This document shows positions 8,826-17,499 of a DNA stretch of 64,000 nucleotides, in pieces. The notes under the pieces were generated by a model. It worked only from the letters and a program-made list of their open reading frames with translations. It ran no database searches and was not told where the DNA came from. Position 1 is the first letter of the stretch; the number at the start of each line of letters is the position of its first letter. Both the position numbers and the translations under genes were made by a program. The stretch comes from JALYUM01 sp036688685 (GTDB taxonomy: Bacteria; Pseudomonadota; Gammaproteobacteria; Burkholderiales; Burkholderiaceae_D), in NCBI RefSeq assembly GCF_036688685.1, contig NZ_JAQQPS010000003.1, positions 282,073-346,072 on the forward strand. The letters are read 5' to 3'.

Positions 8826-9494
8826 ATGACCATTCTTTCCCAGCGCCGCCAGCGTGGCAACACGCTGACCGGCTTCATCATCGGCCTGATCATCGGCCTG
8901 GGCATCGCGGTGGCCGTGGCGCTGACGATCACCAAGGGCGCCACCCCGTTCACCGACAAGTCGGGCAAGCTGGGACGCCCGGCCGATCCGGCGCCGTCCG
9001 ATGCGGCCGACCCGAACAAGCCGCTGTACGGCAACCGCGAAGCGGCGCGCGCCGCCAATCGCGCCCTGATCGAGAAAGAAGACAAGGCCGACAAGACGGT
9101 CGCTGCCAAGCCGGCTGCTACTGCTGCGGCTCCTGCCGACGCCGACCCGCTCGGCAAAGTCATCGCCTCGCTGAAAGAGCCGGCCGACCGCCCTGCTCTG
9201 TCCACCACGCCGCCACCGGCAGTGCGTGAAGCCGCACCGGCTGCTGCCGGCGAAGACCGCGTCACCTACTACCTGCAAGCTGGCGCCTTCCGCGAAATGG
9301 CCGACGCCGAAAGCACGCGCGCCAAACTGGCGCTGCTCGGTTTCGAAGCGGCTATTTCGGACCGCAACAGCGACAGCGGCGTGCTGCACCGCGTGCGCGT
9401 GGGTCCATATGCGCAGGTCGAAGCGATGAACAAGGCGCGCGCCAAGCTGCTCGACAGCGGCGTCGACGTGGCCATCGTCCGCAACCAGAAATAA
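8826..9494 (+). CDS. FtsN-like SPOR domain membrane protein
   Basis: A protein of about 222 residues with a short cytoplasmic N-terminus, one membrane segment (TGFIIGLIIGLGIAVAVAL, about residues 13-32), a long Ala/Pro/Lys-rich periplasmic linker and a C-terminal SPOR domain (about 145-220; YYLQAGAFREMADAESTRA and HRVRVGPY). SPOR domains bind denuded septal peptidoglycan, and this architecture matches FtsN, the trigger of divisome activation. The essential short FtsN helix cannot be identified by eye, so the gene symbol is withheld. The ATG at 8826 is preferred over the TTG at 8814. It lies between argS and dsbA, same strand. Confidence 0.78.
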   Translation: MTILSQRRQRGNTLTGFIIGLIIGLGIAVAVALTITKGATPFTDKSGKLGRPADPAPSDAADPNKPLYGNREAARAANRALIEKEDKADKTVAAKPAATAAAPADADPLGKVIASLKEPADRPALSTTPPPAVREAAPAAAGEDRVTYYLQAGAFREMADAESTRAKLALLGFEAAISDRNSDSGVLHRVRVGPYAQVEAMNKARAKLLDSGVDVAIVRNQK

Positions 9495-9521
9495 CCCGAC
9501 AACCAACCCACTGGAGTGAGC

Positions 9522-10190
9522 ATGAATTTGATCCGCCGCCTGATCTGCACGACCGCCTTGCTTGGTTTCGCCGGCGCCAGCGCCTTTGCCGCGACGCCGA
9601 TGAACGGCAACGAGTTCATGACGCTGCCTACCGCCCAGCCAACGGAATCGGGCAACAAGGTCGAAGTGACGGAGTTCTTCGCTTACTACTGCCCGCATTG
9701 CAATGTGTTCGAGCCACTGCTGTCGGCCTGGGTCAAAAAACAGGGCAACAACATCGTGTTCAAGCGCGTCCACGTGGCCAGCGACCCGCGCGTGGCGCCG
9801 CAGCAGCGCCTGTACTACACGCTGGAGGCCATGGGCCTGGCCGATCAGTACCACACCAGGGTGTTCGATGCGATCCACAAGGATCGCCTGAAACTGCAAT
9901 CGGACGATGAAGTGTTCGAGTGGGCCGCCAAGGCCGGCATCGACCGCGCTGCGTTCACCGGCGCCTACCGCTCGTTCGGCATTCCATCGAAGCTGCGCCG
10001 TGCCGAAGGCATGATGGCGGCATATAAAATCGATCACTGGCCAATGATCGCCATCGACGGCAAGTACACCACCTCACCGTCGATGGCCAACAAGAACGCG
10101 CCACAGAACATCAGCGAAGCGCAGCAGCAGGAACACGCGCTGCAGGTCATGGACTTTTTGGTCGCCAAAGCCAAGGCCGAAAAGAAGTGA
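9522..10190 (+). CDS. dsbA: thiol:disulfide interchange protein DsbA
   Basis: A 222-residue periplasmic oxidase that introduces disulfide bonds into exported proteins. It has a signal peptide ending in ASAFA and a thioredoxin fold with the CPHC active site at residues 57-60 (FFAYYCPHC). The cis-Pro loop reads HWPMIAIDGKY, so the residue before the proline is Trp. The ATG at 9522 follows a Shine-Dalgarno-like GGAGTGAGC; an in-frame GTG at 9516 is less likely. Its stop overlaps the GTG start of birA by four bases. The cysteine-bearing lipoproteins of the pilus locus in this window are plausible substrates (inference). Confidence 0.93.
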   Translation: MNLIRRLICTTALLGFAGASAFAATPMNGNEFMTLPTAQPTESGNKVEVTEFFAYYCPHCNVFEPLLSAWVKKQGNNIVFKRVHVASDPRVAPQQRLYYTLEAMGLADQYHTRVFDAIHKDRLKLQSDDEVFEWAAKAGIDRAAFTGAYRSFGIPSKLRRAEGMMAAYKIDHWPMIAIDGKYTTSPSMANKNAPQNISEAQQQEHALQVMDFLVAKAKAEKK

Positions 10191-10945
10191 ACGCCGAGCG
10201 CATCAGCGCGCTGAGCCGATCCGGCGTGGCGGTCGAAGTGGTGCAGGAAACCGGCTCGACCAATTCGGACTTGCTGGCCCGCGCCGCGACGCTGGCTGCA
10301 CCGGTGCTGCTGGTGGCGCTGCACCAGAACGCCGGGCGCGGGCGCGCCGGGCGCAGTTTTCTCACCGCCGCCGGCGGCGCGCTGACCTTTTCGCTGGCCT
10401 GGAAGTTCGACGGCCCGGTGCAGCGCGTGGCCGGCCTGCCGCTGGCCGTGGGCGTGGCGCTGGCTGAAGCCCTGGCGCAGCTCGACGTGCCCGTGCAACT
10501 GAAATGGCCGAACGATTTAATGAAAGACGGCGCCAAGCTGGCCGGCATGCTGGTCGAAACCCGGCCGGCGCCGGGCGGCACCTGGGCGATCATCGGCATC
10601 GGCCTGAATTTGTCGGTGCCCGACGCGCTGGAACAGCAGATCGGGCGCAGCGTGGCCGCCGCCACCTGGCTGGCGCAGATGGACCGCGACGTGCTGATGG
10701 CCGCGTTGCTCGACGCGCTGGCGGACGCCCTGACCACGTTTGCCGGCGCCGGCTTTGCGCCCTTTTGCGCGCGCTGGAACAGCCGGCACGCCTATCAGGG
10801 GCAGGACGTGAACATCATCGACAACGGCGTCACGCTGCACACGGGCCGCGCCGCCGGTGTCGACGACAGTGGCGCGCTGCTGCTCGACAGCGCCGCCGGG
10901 CGCGTGGTCGTGCATGCCGGCGACGTCTCGCTGCGCCCGCTATGA
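10187..10945 (+). CDS. birA: biotin--[acetyl-CoA-carboxylase] ligase
   Basis: A 252-residue biotin protein ligase. The catalytic part shows GRGRAGRSFLTAAGG (biotinyl-adenylate loop, GRGRxGR), KWPNDL and GIGLNLSVP, followed by the small C-terminal domain. The N-terminal helix-turn-helix of the E. coli bifunctional repressor is missing, so it is a monofunctional ligase that attaches biotin to AccB without acting as a biotin-operon repressor. It starts with GTG at 10187, in a GTGA overlap with the dsbA stop, and overlaps coaX by four bases. Confidence 0.93.
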   Translation: MNAERISALSRSGVAVEVVQETGSTNSDLLARAATLAAPVLLVALHQNAGRGRAGRSFLTAAGGALTFSLAWKFDGPVQRVAGLPLAVGVALAEALAQLDVPVQLKWPNDLMKDGAKLAGMLVETRPAPGGTWAIIGIGLNLSVPDALEQQIGRSVAAATWLAQMDRDVLMAALLDALADALTTFAGAGFAPFCARWNSRHAYQGQDVNIIDNGVTLHTGRAAGVDDSGALLLDSAAGRVVVHAGDVSLRPL

Positions 10946-11688
10946 AGATCCTGCTGATCGATGCCGGCAACACCCGCGTCAAGTGGGCGCTGGCCGATAC
11001 CCTGGCCGCGCCCGGCCAGTGGCTGCAGCACGGCGCCGTGCTGCATGCCGAGCTTGCGACGCTGGACTGGAGCGCGCTCGGCGCCGCCTGCGCGCTGGTC
11101 TCGAACGTGGCCGGCGCGGACATGCGTGCGCAGCTGGCGCAGCTGGTCGCGCCCTTGCCGGTGACATGGTTCGCGTCAAAACCGGCGCTGGCCGGCGTCA
11201 CCAACGGCTACCGCGATGCGGCCCAGCTGGGTTGCGACCGCTTCGCCGCGGCCATCGGCGCGCGCGCGCTCCACCCGGGTCGCGCGCTGGTCGTCGCCAC
11301 CTGCGGCACCGCCACCACCATCGACGCCATCACCGCAGGCGGGGTGTTTACCGGCGGGATGATCCTGCCGGGGCTGGCGCTGATGGCCGGTTCGCTGGCA
11401 AAAAATACGGCGCAGCTGCCGCAAGTGCAAGCGGGGGTCGCCTTGCCGTCGACGTTCGCCGATAACACCATGGACGCCATCATCTCCGGCTGCATCAATG
11501 CGCAGGCCGGCGCGATCGAACGCGCCGTCGCCGCGCATCGCGCCCAAGAATGCATTGTTTCCGGCGGCGCCGCCGGCTACATCGTGCCCGCTTTGACCAT
11601 TGCGCACACCGCGCGCGAGAATCTGGTACTGGCCGGCCTCCATGCGGCGGCCACCGCCATGGCGCAACAAGGAGAACTGTCATGCTGA
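10942..11688 (+). CDS. coaX: type III pantothenate kinase
   Basis: A 248-residue kinase for the first step of coenzyme A synthesis (pantothenate to 4'-phosphopantothenate). Motifs: DAGNTRVKWA at the N-terminus (phosphate-binding P-loop of the ASKHA fold), GCDRFAAAIGAR in the middle and TCGTATTIDAI. No other pantothenate kinase is seen here. The ATG at 10942 overlaps the birA stop (ATGA). The birA-coaX pairing is common in betaproteobacteria, where coaX is near a biotin ligase or fused to it. The last seven bases overlap the start of the next SPOR gene. Confidence 0.93.
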   Translation: MKILLIDAGNTRVKWALADTLAAPGQWLQHGAVLHAELATLDWSALGAACALVSNVAGADMRAQLAQLVAPLPVTWFASKPALAGVTNGYRDAAQLGCDRFAAAIGARALHPGRALVVATCGTATTIDAITAGGVFTGGMILPGLALMAGSLAKNTAQLPQVQAGVALPSTFADNTMDAIISGCINAQAGAIERAVAAHRAQECIVSGGAAGYIVPALTIAHTARENLVLAGLHAAATAMAQQGELSC

Positions 11689-12401
11689 AATTCGCTTTCT
11701 GGGCACTGCTAGCGGCCAACGCCGTTTGGTTCGCAGCCAGCCAGGGTTATCTGGGCCACCTGAGCGCCGACGAACACGAGCCGCAGCGCCTGTTGAAACA
11801 GATCGGTACCGACAAGCTGGTGATGCTGACCGCGCAGCAGGCCCAGGAAACCCTGGCCGCCGCGACGGTGGCCGCAGACACGCCACCGCCGCCCGCCGAA
11901 GAACCTGCGCCAGCGGCGCCGAAACCGGTACTGGCGCCCGCGCTGGTCTGCACGGAAGTGTCGAACCTGCGCGAAGCCGATGCACGCAAGTTTGAAACGC
12001 GCCTCGCAAAGCTCGATCTGGGATCGCGTCAAACGCGGCGCGAAGTCGCGGCGACCGATTTTTCCAGTTACATCGTGTTCATTCCGCCGCAGGGCAGCAA
12101 GGAAGCGGCCGAGCGCAAAGTGGCCGAACTGAAAGCGTTGGACGTGACGAACTTTTTTGTCATGAACGCCGACTCGCCGATGAAGTGGGCGGTCTCGCTG
12201 GGCGTCTTCAAATCGGAAGCGGCTGCGCAGGCGCAGCTGGCGGCGCTGGTCAAGCAAGGTGTGCACAGCGCCAAGGTGGCGGGACGCGCCTCGGGGACGC
12301 GGGTCACCTATCAATTCCGCGGCATCGAGGCGGGCACCAGCGCGCGCATCGAACGCATGGCCGAAACCTACACCGGCCAGGAAACCCGGGCCTGCAAATA
12401 A
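11682..12401 (+). CDS. SPOR domain protein
   Basis: A 239-residue protein with an N-terminal hydrophobic segment (FAFWALLAANAVWFAAS, residues 4-20) that is an uncleaved anchor or signal sequence. A Pro/Ala linker near residues 65-85 leads to a region with SPOR-like repeats near 120-220 (YIVFIPPQGSKEAAERKVAELK and WAVSLGVFKSEAAAQAQLAAL). It probably binds septal or remodelled peptidoglycan. It starts inside the last codons of coaX (7 bp overlap, start preceded by AAGGAGAACTGTC), so it is likely translated from the same message. The next gene converges on it after only seven bases. Confidence 0.75.
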   Translation: MLKFAFWALLAANAVWFAASQGYLGHLSADEHEPQRLLKQIGTDKLVMLTAQQAQETLAAATVAADTPPPPAEEPAPAAPKPVLAPALVCTEVSNLREADARKFETRLAKLDLGSRQTRREVAATDFSSYIVFIPPQGSKEAAERKVAELKALDVTNFFVMNADSPMKWAVSLGVFKSEAAAQAQLAALVKQGVHSAKVAGRASGTRVTYQFRGIEAGTSARIERMAETYTGQETRACK

Positions 12402-12408
12402 CAGGCGG

Positions 12409-13128
12409 TTAAAACGCGGTGGTCGCCTGCCGCGGCGCGCTCTTGGCGTCGGCAGGGGCTTCGCGCCGCAGCGCGACGACCTTGGCGGCGTCGGCGGCCA
12501 GAATGCGGTCGATCCGTACGTGCGCCCTGCCCTTCTTCAACAGACCCAGCTTCAGCGCTGCGGTGTACGACACATCGATCATGCGCCCCGACAAAAACGG
12601 GCCACGGTCGTTGATCCGCACCACCACCTGCTTGCCGCTCTGCAGGCTGGTCACGCGCACATACGATGGAATCGGCAACGTGGGGTGCGCCGCGGTCATC
12701 TTGTACATGTCATACCGTTCGCCGGACGAGGTACGACTGCCGTGGAATTTGACACCGTACCAGCTGGCGACGCCCTGCTGGGAGTACGGCGCATTGTCCA
12801 GCATCGGCGTGTACTTCTGCCCGAAGACGGAATACGGGCGGTTGCCGACTTTTGCAAAGGGCTCGTCCTTGAAGACGGCGTCCGGCACCAGGTACAACTC
12901 CGGCGGCGGATTTGTGCCCGGCCCGTCATCCTGGTAGTAAGCACCCCGGCCCGAGCCTGCCGGCGGCAGCGCCGCTTGCAGGCCCGCGTGGTCGACCGGC
13001 GCCGTGCGATGCCACGGGAGCAGTGCGATGGTTTTGCTATCGTTGCTGGTGCTGGCGCAGCCAGTGAACAGCACTGCGCATCCGGCGGCGATGCACCACG
13101 CCCCGGCTTGTTTGATCAATCGTTTCAT
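12409..13128 (-). CDS. RlpA-like septal ring lytic transglycosylase lipoprotein, copy 1 (no SPOR)
   Basis: A 239-residue lipoprotein with lipobox LFTGC (Cys24). The double-psi beta-barrel carries GVASWYGVKFHG, TSSGERYDMYKMTAAHPTLP and VVRINDRGPF. RlpA cleaves peptidoglycan strands lacking stem peptides. This copy ends about 30 residues after the barrel domain and has no SPOR domain, so it lacks the usual septal targeting module. The ATG is preceded by GAGGG. It is a close paralogue of the next gene upstream (13342-14358) and probably the last member of the mre-mrdA-rodA operon, though a 213-bp gap separates the two copies. Confidence 0.85.
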   Translation of the reverse strand: MKRLIKQAGAWCIAAGCAVLFTGCASTSNDSKTIALLPWHRTAPVDHAGLQAALPPAGSGRGAYYQDDGPGTNPPPELYLVPDAVFKDEPFAKVGNRPYSVFGQKYTPMLDNAPYSQQGVASWYGVKFHGSRTSSGERYDMYKMTAAHPTLPIPSYVRVTSLQSGKQVVVRINDRGPFLSGRMIDVSYTAALKLGLLKKGRAHVRIDRILAADAAKVVALRREAPADAKSAPRQATTAF

Positions 13129-13230
13129 TGCAATCCCTCGTCAGACGAGCATCGGCTAGACGCCGCCGCATGCTCATGAAAAGACCGCTATCCGATACGA
13201 GGGTTGATCGGGGCGGCGCCACAGGGAGGA

Positions 13231-13246
13231 TTTCCATGTGGAAATA
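13231..13246. repeat. short perfect inverted repeat upstream of rlpA copy 1
   Basis: ATTTCCA-TG-TGGAAAT has seven-base arms around a two-base centre, about 100 bp upstream of the rlpA copy 1 start. The loop is too short for a good RNA hairpin, so if it has a function it is more likely a protein-binding site on DNA. No other copy was noticed in the window. Confidence 0.35.
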
Positions 13247-13341
13247 CTCAGGGCGGATAGTACAGTCGACGCCGAAAATGCAAGGCGCAGCGTTACGATG
13301 TGTTACGCGGTGTAAGCCCGGCGCGCAGGCCAGGAAATTCG

Positions 13342-14358
13342 CTAGCGTTTCACGACCAGCGGCTTCAAGCCCAGTGTGGTGGGCATGGAACGCGCCGCTT
13401 CCTGGGCGTCGGCGCGCGACGCGAACGGGCCGCGGAACAGCCGGAAGATGCTGCCCGCCTGCGCCACTTCCAGCGTGGCGCCGTCGATCCCGGCCGCCTG
13501 CAGGCGCGCACGCATGTCCTCGGCGCCGGACGCGCGGCCGTAGGCGCCCAGCTGCAAATAGAAGCCTGCGCTGGCGACCACCGGCGCATCGGCAGGCGCC
13601 ACCAGCGCCGCGCTCTCAAACGCCATCCGGTCCTTCAGCATCAGGTTGGTCATGTCGTCGGGCGCCCCATTGGCGGCCGACGCCACCTCGGCGTTCGCTT
13701 CGCGCCGCAGCGTGGCGGCCCGGGCCGGATCAGGCGCCAGCATGCGGTCGACCTGCACCTGGTGGCTGCCTTTGCCCAATAACCCGAGTTTCAGCGCAGC
13801 GGTGTACGACACGTCGATCAGCCGGCTCGAGTGAAACGGCCCGCGATCGTTAATGCGCACCACGACCTGCTTGCCCGACTCCAGGCTGGTGATGCGCGCG
13901 TACGACGGAATCGGCAAGGTCGGATGGGCCGCGGTCATCTTGTACATGTCGTACAGTTCACCGGACGAGGTTTTCTGGCCGTGGAACTTGACGCCATACC
14001 AGCTGGCCACGCCCTGCCTCGAATACGGCATGTCGTCGATCATCGGTGTGTAGGTCTGGCCGAATACCGAATACGGCCGGTTCGCGTATTTCGCATACGG
14101 TTCGGCCTTGAATACGGCGTCCGGCACGAGATCCAGGTTCGGCGGCGGATTCGCGCCCGGGCCGTCGCCCTGGTAGTAGCCGCCGCGGCCGGAGCCGGCT
14201 GGGGGCAGCTTGGGCGCCTCCCCATGTTGCGCGGCCGGCTTGTGCGGCCATGGCAAGGGAATGATGCGGTGGCCGTCGCTGCTGGCGCAACCGCTCAGGA
14301 ACATGGCGCAGCCGGCGACCGGAAGCCAGGTCGCCGTTTGCTGGATCAATCGTTTCAA
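13342..14358 (-). CDS. rlpA: septal ring lytic transglycosylase RlpA with SPOR domain
   Basis: A 338-residue outer-membrane lipoprotein with lipobox LSGC (Cys24). The barrel domain (about 100-215) has GVASWYGVKFHGQKTSSGE and VVRINDRGPFHSSRLIDVSYT, and a C-terminal SPOR domain spans about 260-338 (FYLQLGAYGRASGAEDMRARL, ending FASRADAQEAARSM). It is expected to act on glycan strands at the septum. The frame opens with TTG at 14358, aligned with the ATG of the adjacent paralogue (both give MKRLI-Q) and preceded by GAGGG. It follows rodA by 11 bp, the classic rodA-rlpA arrangement. Confidence 0.9.
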   Translation of the reverse strand: MKRLIQQTATWLPVAGCAMFLSGCASSDGHRIIPLPWPHKPAAQHGEAPKLPPAGSGRGGYYQGDGPGANPPPNLDLVPDAVFKAEPYAKYANRPYSVFGQTYTPMIDDMPYSRQGVASWYGVKFHGQKTSSGELYDMYKMTAAHPTLPIPSYARITSLESGKQVVVRINDRGPFHSSRLIDVSYTAALKLGLLGKGSHQVQVDRMLAPDPARAATLRREANAEVASAANGAPDDMTNLMLKDRMAFESAALVAPADAPVVASAGFYLQLGAYGRASGAEDMRARLQAAGIDGATLEVAQAGSIFRLFRGPFASRADAQEAARSMPTTLGLKPLVVKR

Positions 14359-14369
14359 AGGCTGCCCTC

Positions 14370-15482
14370 TCAGGTCTGCACCAGCTTGCGATGGCGCTGG
14401 ATGCTCATTAAGATCCCGCTGCCCAGTCCGAGGGTGAACAAGGCAGTGCCGCCGTAACTCATGAACGGCAGTGGCACGCCGACCACTGGCAGGATCCCGC
14501 TCACCATGCCCATGTTCACAAAAGCGTAGGTAAAGAAAATCATCGTGATCGCGCCGGCCAGCAGGCGCGTGAACAGGTTCGGGGCATTCGCCGCAATCAT
14601 CAGGCCGCGCCCGATCAAGAGCAGATACAGGAACAGCAAAATCAGGTTGCCGACCAGGCCGAACTCCTCCGAGTAGACCGAAAAAATGAAGTCGGTGGTG
14701 CGTTCGGGGATGAACTCCAGGTAAGCCTGCGTACCCTTCATATAGCCTTTACCCGTCACGCCGCCCGAGCCGATTGCAATGGTCGACTGGATGATATGGA
14801 AGCCTTTACCGAGCGGATCGGTGGTCGGGTCGATCAGCGTCATCACGCGTTCGCGCTGGTAGTCGTGCATCATGGACCAGGCCACCGGCAGGCTGGCGCC
14901 GGCCGCCACCACCAGGCCGATCAGCATTTTCCACGATAGCCCGGCCAGGAAGATCACGTAAAAACCGGAGGCGGTCACCATCAGCGCCGTGCCGAGGTCG
15001 GGCTGCTTGAGGATCAGCACCACCGGCACGCCCAGCAGCGCTGCCGCCACCGCGAACGATTGCCACTTGATGAGACCAGCCCGGCTTTGAAAATACCAGG
15101 CCAGCATCAGCGGCATGGCGATCTTCATGATTTCGGACGGCTGGATGTCGAACCCGATATGCAGCCAGCGACGCGCGCCCTTCTTGATGACTCCGAACAG
15201 GAACACACAGATGAGCAGCGTGACGCCGAAGGTATACACCGGCACGGCCAGGCGCAGCAGCGTTTGCGGCGGCACATTGGCCGCGGCCCACATGATGACG
15301 AAGGCCAGCAGGATGTTGCGCAGCTGGCCTTCGACGCGGCCGGGAAAATCGGCGCCGGCCGACGACAGCGTCAGGATCCCGGTCGAGAGCAGCAGGAACA
15401 GGATGATCGCCAGCGGACCGTCGAACACGGTGAAGTAGGGTTTCAGGCGGCGGCCCAGCGAGCGGCGTTCATTGAAGCGCAT
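14370..15482 (-). CDS. rodA: rod shape-determining SEDS protein RodA
   Basis: A 370-residue polytopic membrane protein with about ten hydrophobic segments. RodA is the SEDS-family peptidoglycan glycosyltransferase of the elongasome and works with PBP2. Family signatures seen: the extracellular loop TQAYLEFIPERTTDFIFSVYSEEFG and the late LPFMSYGGTA. The length matches RodA from E. coli (370). It lies 3 bp after mrdA and 11 bp before rlpA on the same strand, so it is clearly part of the elongasome operon. Confidence 0.95.
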   Translation of the reverse strand: MRFNERRSLGRRLKPYFTVFDGPLAIILFLLLSTGILTLSSAGADFPGRVEGQLRNILLAFVIMWAAANVPPQTLLRLAVPVYTFGVTLLICVFLFGVIKKGARRWLHIGFDIQPSEIMKIAMPLMLAWYFQSRAGLIKWQSFAVAAALLGVPVVLILKQPDLGTALMVTASGFYVIFLAGLSWKMLIGLVVAAGASLPVAWSMMHDYQRERVMTLIDPTTDPLGKGFHIIQSTIAIGSGGVTGKGYMKGTQAYLEFIPERTTDFIFSVYSEEFGLVGNLILLFLYLLLIGRGLMIAANAPNLFTRLLAGAITMIFFTYAFVNMGMVSGILPVVGVPLPFMSYGGTALFTLGLGSGILMSIQRHRKLVQT

Positions 15483-15485
15483 GGT

Positions 15486-17480
15486 TTATCCCTTCGGAAC
15501 CGGGGCGGGGACCAGGTCGGCCGCCGCCGTGGTCTGGTCGACCTGCGTGGCCGGGTCATGATGGTCGCCCTCTTCCGGGTCGTCCCCGTTGGGCGCATCC
15601 TTGAGCATTTTCGGCTTGTCCTTGTCGCCCGGGCGTTTGCCCAGCAAATAATAGTCGAGCGCCTTGCGTACGATCGGCGCAGCGATCACGCCGCCAAAGC
15701 CGGCGTTTTCCACCACCACTGCAATCGCGATGCGTGGCTTCTCGGCCGGCGCAAAGGCAGTAAACAGCGCGTTGTCGCGCAGCCGCTCAGGCGTGGCCGC
15801 GTGGTTGTATTTACCGCCCTTCAGGCCCACCACCTGGGCGGTACCGGTCTTGCCGCCCACCGTGTAGCCGGCATTGCGGAAGGCGGTCGAGCCGGTGCCT
15901 TCCAGGATCACGCCCACCATGGCACGCTTGATAATGTCGATGTTTTCCTGCTTGAGCGGAATGCGCCCGCTGGCGGTTGCCACGGTAAGTGTGCGCGCAT
16001 GGGTGCCGCCGTCTTCGACAATTTTCACCAGGTGCGGTTTCATCACCACGCCGTTGTTGGCCAGGGTGGCAATCGCATGGCCCATCTGAAGCGGTGTAAA
16101 AGTATTAAACCCGTTACCAATACTGATCGAGATCGTATCGCCGCCGACCCACTTCTGCGCCGCGCGGTTTTTCTTGAAGCGCTCCGCTTTCCACTCCTTC
16201 GACGGCAGGATGCCGACCTTCTCGTGCTCCAGGTCGATGCCGGTGAGCTGGCCGAAGCCGAACGGTTTCATGAAGTAGTGGATGGCGTCGATGCCCATCT
16301 CATTGCCGAGCTGGTAGTAGTAGGTGTCGCACGACTGGACGATGGAGCTGTACATATTGATGTAGCCATGGCCGCCCTTCTTATCGTCGTTGAAGCGGTG
16401 CCCGCCCAGCATGAAGAAGCCGGGGTCGTTAAAACCCCATTCGGGACGGCGCTTGCCCAGTTCCAGCGCGGCCAGCGCCATGTACGGTTTAAAGGTCGAA
16501 CCAGGGGGATAGGCGCCGGACAGGGGCCGGTTCATCAGCGGTCGGTCGAGCGAGGTATTGAGTTCATTCCAGCTCTGGCTGTCGATGCCGTCGACGAACA
16601 GGTTCGGATCGAACCCCGGGCGCGACACGTAGGCCAGCACGTCGCCCGTCTCCGGCTCGATGGCGACCAGCGCGCCGCGGAAGTCGCCGAAGGCTTCTTC
16701 GATCACTTTTTGCAGCTCGATGTCGATCGACAGAATCAGGTTGCTGCCGGGGACGGCGTCCGTGCGCGACAAGGTGCGGATGGCGCGCCCGCGCGCAGTG
16801 CGTTCGACTTCTTCATAGCCAGTGGTGCCGTGCAAGACTTTTTCGTAGCTCTTTTCCAGGCCCTCTTTGCCCATGTGATCGGTGCCGTTGTAGTTGGCGG
16901 CGTCCTCACCGGCTTCGAGTAACTTCGCTTCGCCCTGGTTGATGCGACCGATGAACCCGATCACGTGCGAGGCGACTTCGCCCAGCGGATACTGGCGGAA
17001 CAGGCGGGCTTGCACTTCCACGCCGGGAAACTGGAAGCGGTGCGCCGTGAAGCGCGCCACTTCGTCGTCGGAAAGGCGGGTGCGCAGCGGCACGCTGGAA
17101 AAATTTTTCGATTCTTCCACCAAACGCTTGAACCGCTTGCGGTCTTTCGGCTCGATCAGCACCAGTTTGGCCAGTTCGTCGATCACCGACTCGAGGTTCG
17201 CCGTCAGTTTCGACGGCGTGATCTCAAGCGTGTAAGCCGAGTAATTACGGGCCAGGACCACGCCGTTGCGGTCGACGATCAGCCCGCGGTTGGGCACGAT
17301 CGGCACGATGGCGATGCGGTTGTCCTCCGCCTGCGACATGTACTGGCCATGCTTGTAGACCTGCAGCCAGACGAAACGTGCGGCCAGCAGCGAAAAACAG
17401 ATCAGCACCAGCGCCACCAGCGCCGTGATGCGCATGCGGAACAGGTGGATTTCGCGGTCGTTATCTTTTATTTCAGTCAA
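15486..17480 (-). CDS. mrdA: penicillin-binding protein 2 (peptidoglycan transpeptidase)
   Basis: A 664-residue monofunctional transpeptidase of the elongasome. It has an N-terminal membrane segment (residues 17-37), a pedestal region, and a transpeptidase domain with the SxxK motif in PPGSTFKPYMALAA, SCD in VQSCDTYYYQLG and KTG in VGGKTGTAQVV. A charged, Asp/Glu/Pro-rich C-terminal tail of about 45 residues follows. The start is TTG at 17480; family members share the MTE-K--REIHLFRMR beginning, which supports it. It is followed by rodA and preceded by mreD (19 bp gap). Confidence 0.94.
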   Translation of the reverse strand: MTEIKDNDREIHLFRMRITALVALVLICFSLLAARFVWLQVYKHGQYMSQAEDNRIAIVPIVPNRGLIVDRNGVVLARNYSAYTLEITPSKLTANLESVIDELAKLVLIEPKDRKRFKRLVEESKNFSSVPLRTRLSDDEVARFTAHRFQFPGVEVQARLFRQYPLGEVASHVIGFIGRINQGEAKLLEAGEDAANYNGTDHMGKEGLEKSYEKVLHGTTGYEEVERTARGRAIRTLSRTDAVPGSNLILSIDIELQKVIEEAFGDFRGALVAIEPETGDVLAYVSRPGFDPNLFVDGIDSQSWNELNTSLDRPLMNRPLSGAYPPGSTFKPYMALAALELGKRRPEWGFNDPGFFMLGGHRFNDDKKGGHGYINMYSSIVQSCDTYYYQLGNEMGIDAIHYFMKPFGFGQLTGIDLEHEKVGILPSKEWKAERFKKNRAAQKWVGGDTISISIGNGFNTFTPLQMGHAIATLANNGVVMKPHLVKIVEDGGTHARTLTVATASGRIPLKQENIDIIKRAMVGVILEGTGSTAFRNAGYTVGGKTGTAQVVGLKGGKYNHAATPERLRDNALFTAFAPAEKPRIAIAVVVENAGFGGVIAAPIVRKALDYYLLGKRPGDKDKPKMLKDAPNGDDPEEGDHHDPATQVDQTTAAADLVPAPVPKG

Positions 17481-17499
17481 AGCGTTCGGTCACTTTCGG

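Noticed and set aside
7167..10037. Long open frame of 956 codons on the minus strand
   Set aside because: It is antisense to argS, a SPOR gene and dsbA; its His/Arg/Gln-rich translation is what GC-rich antisense frames usually give.
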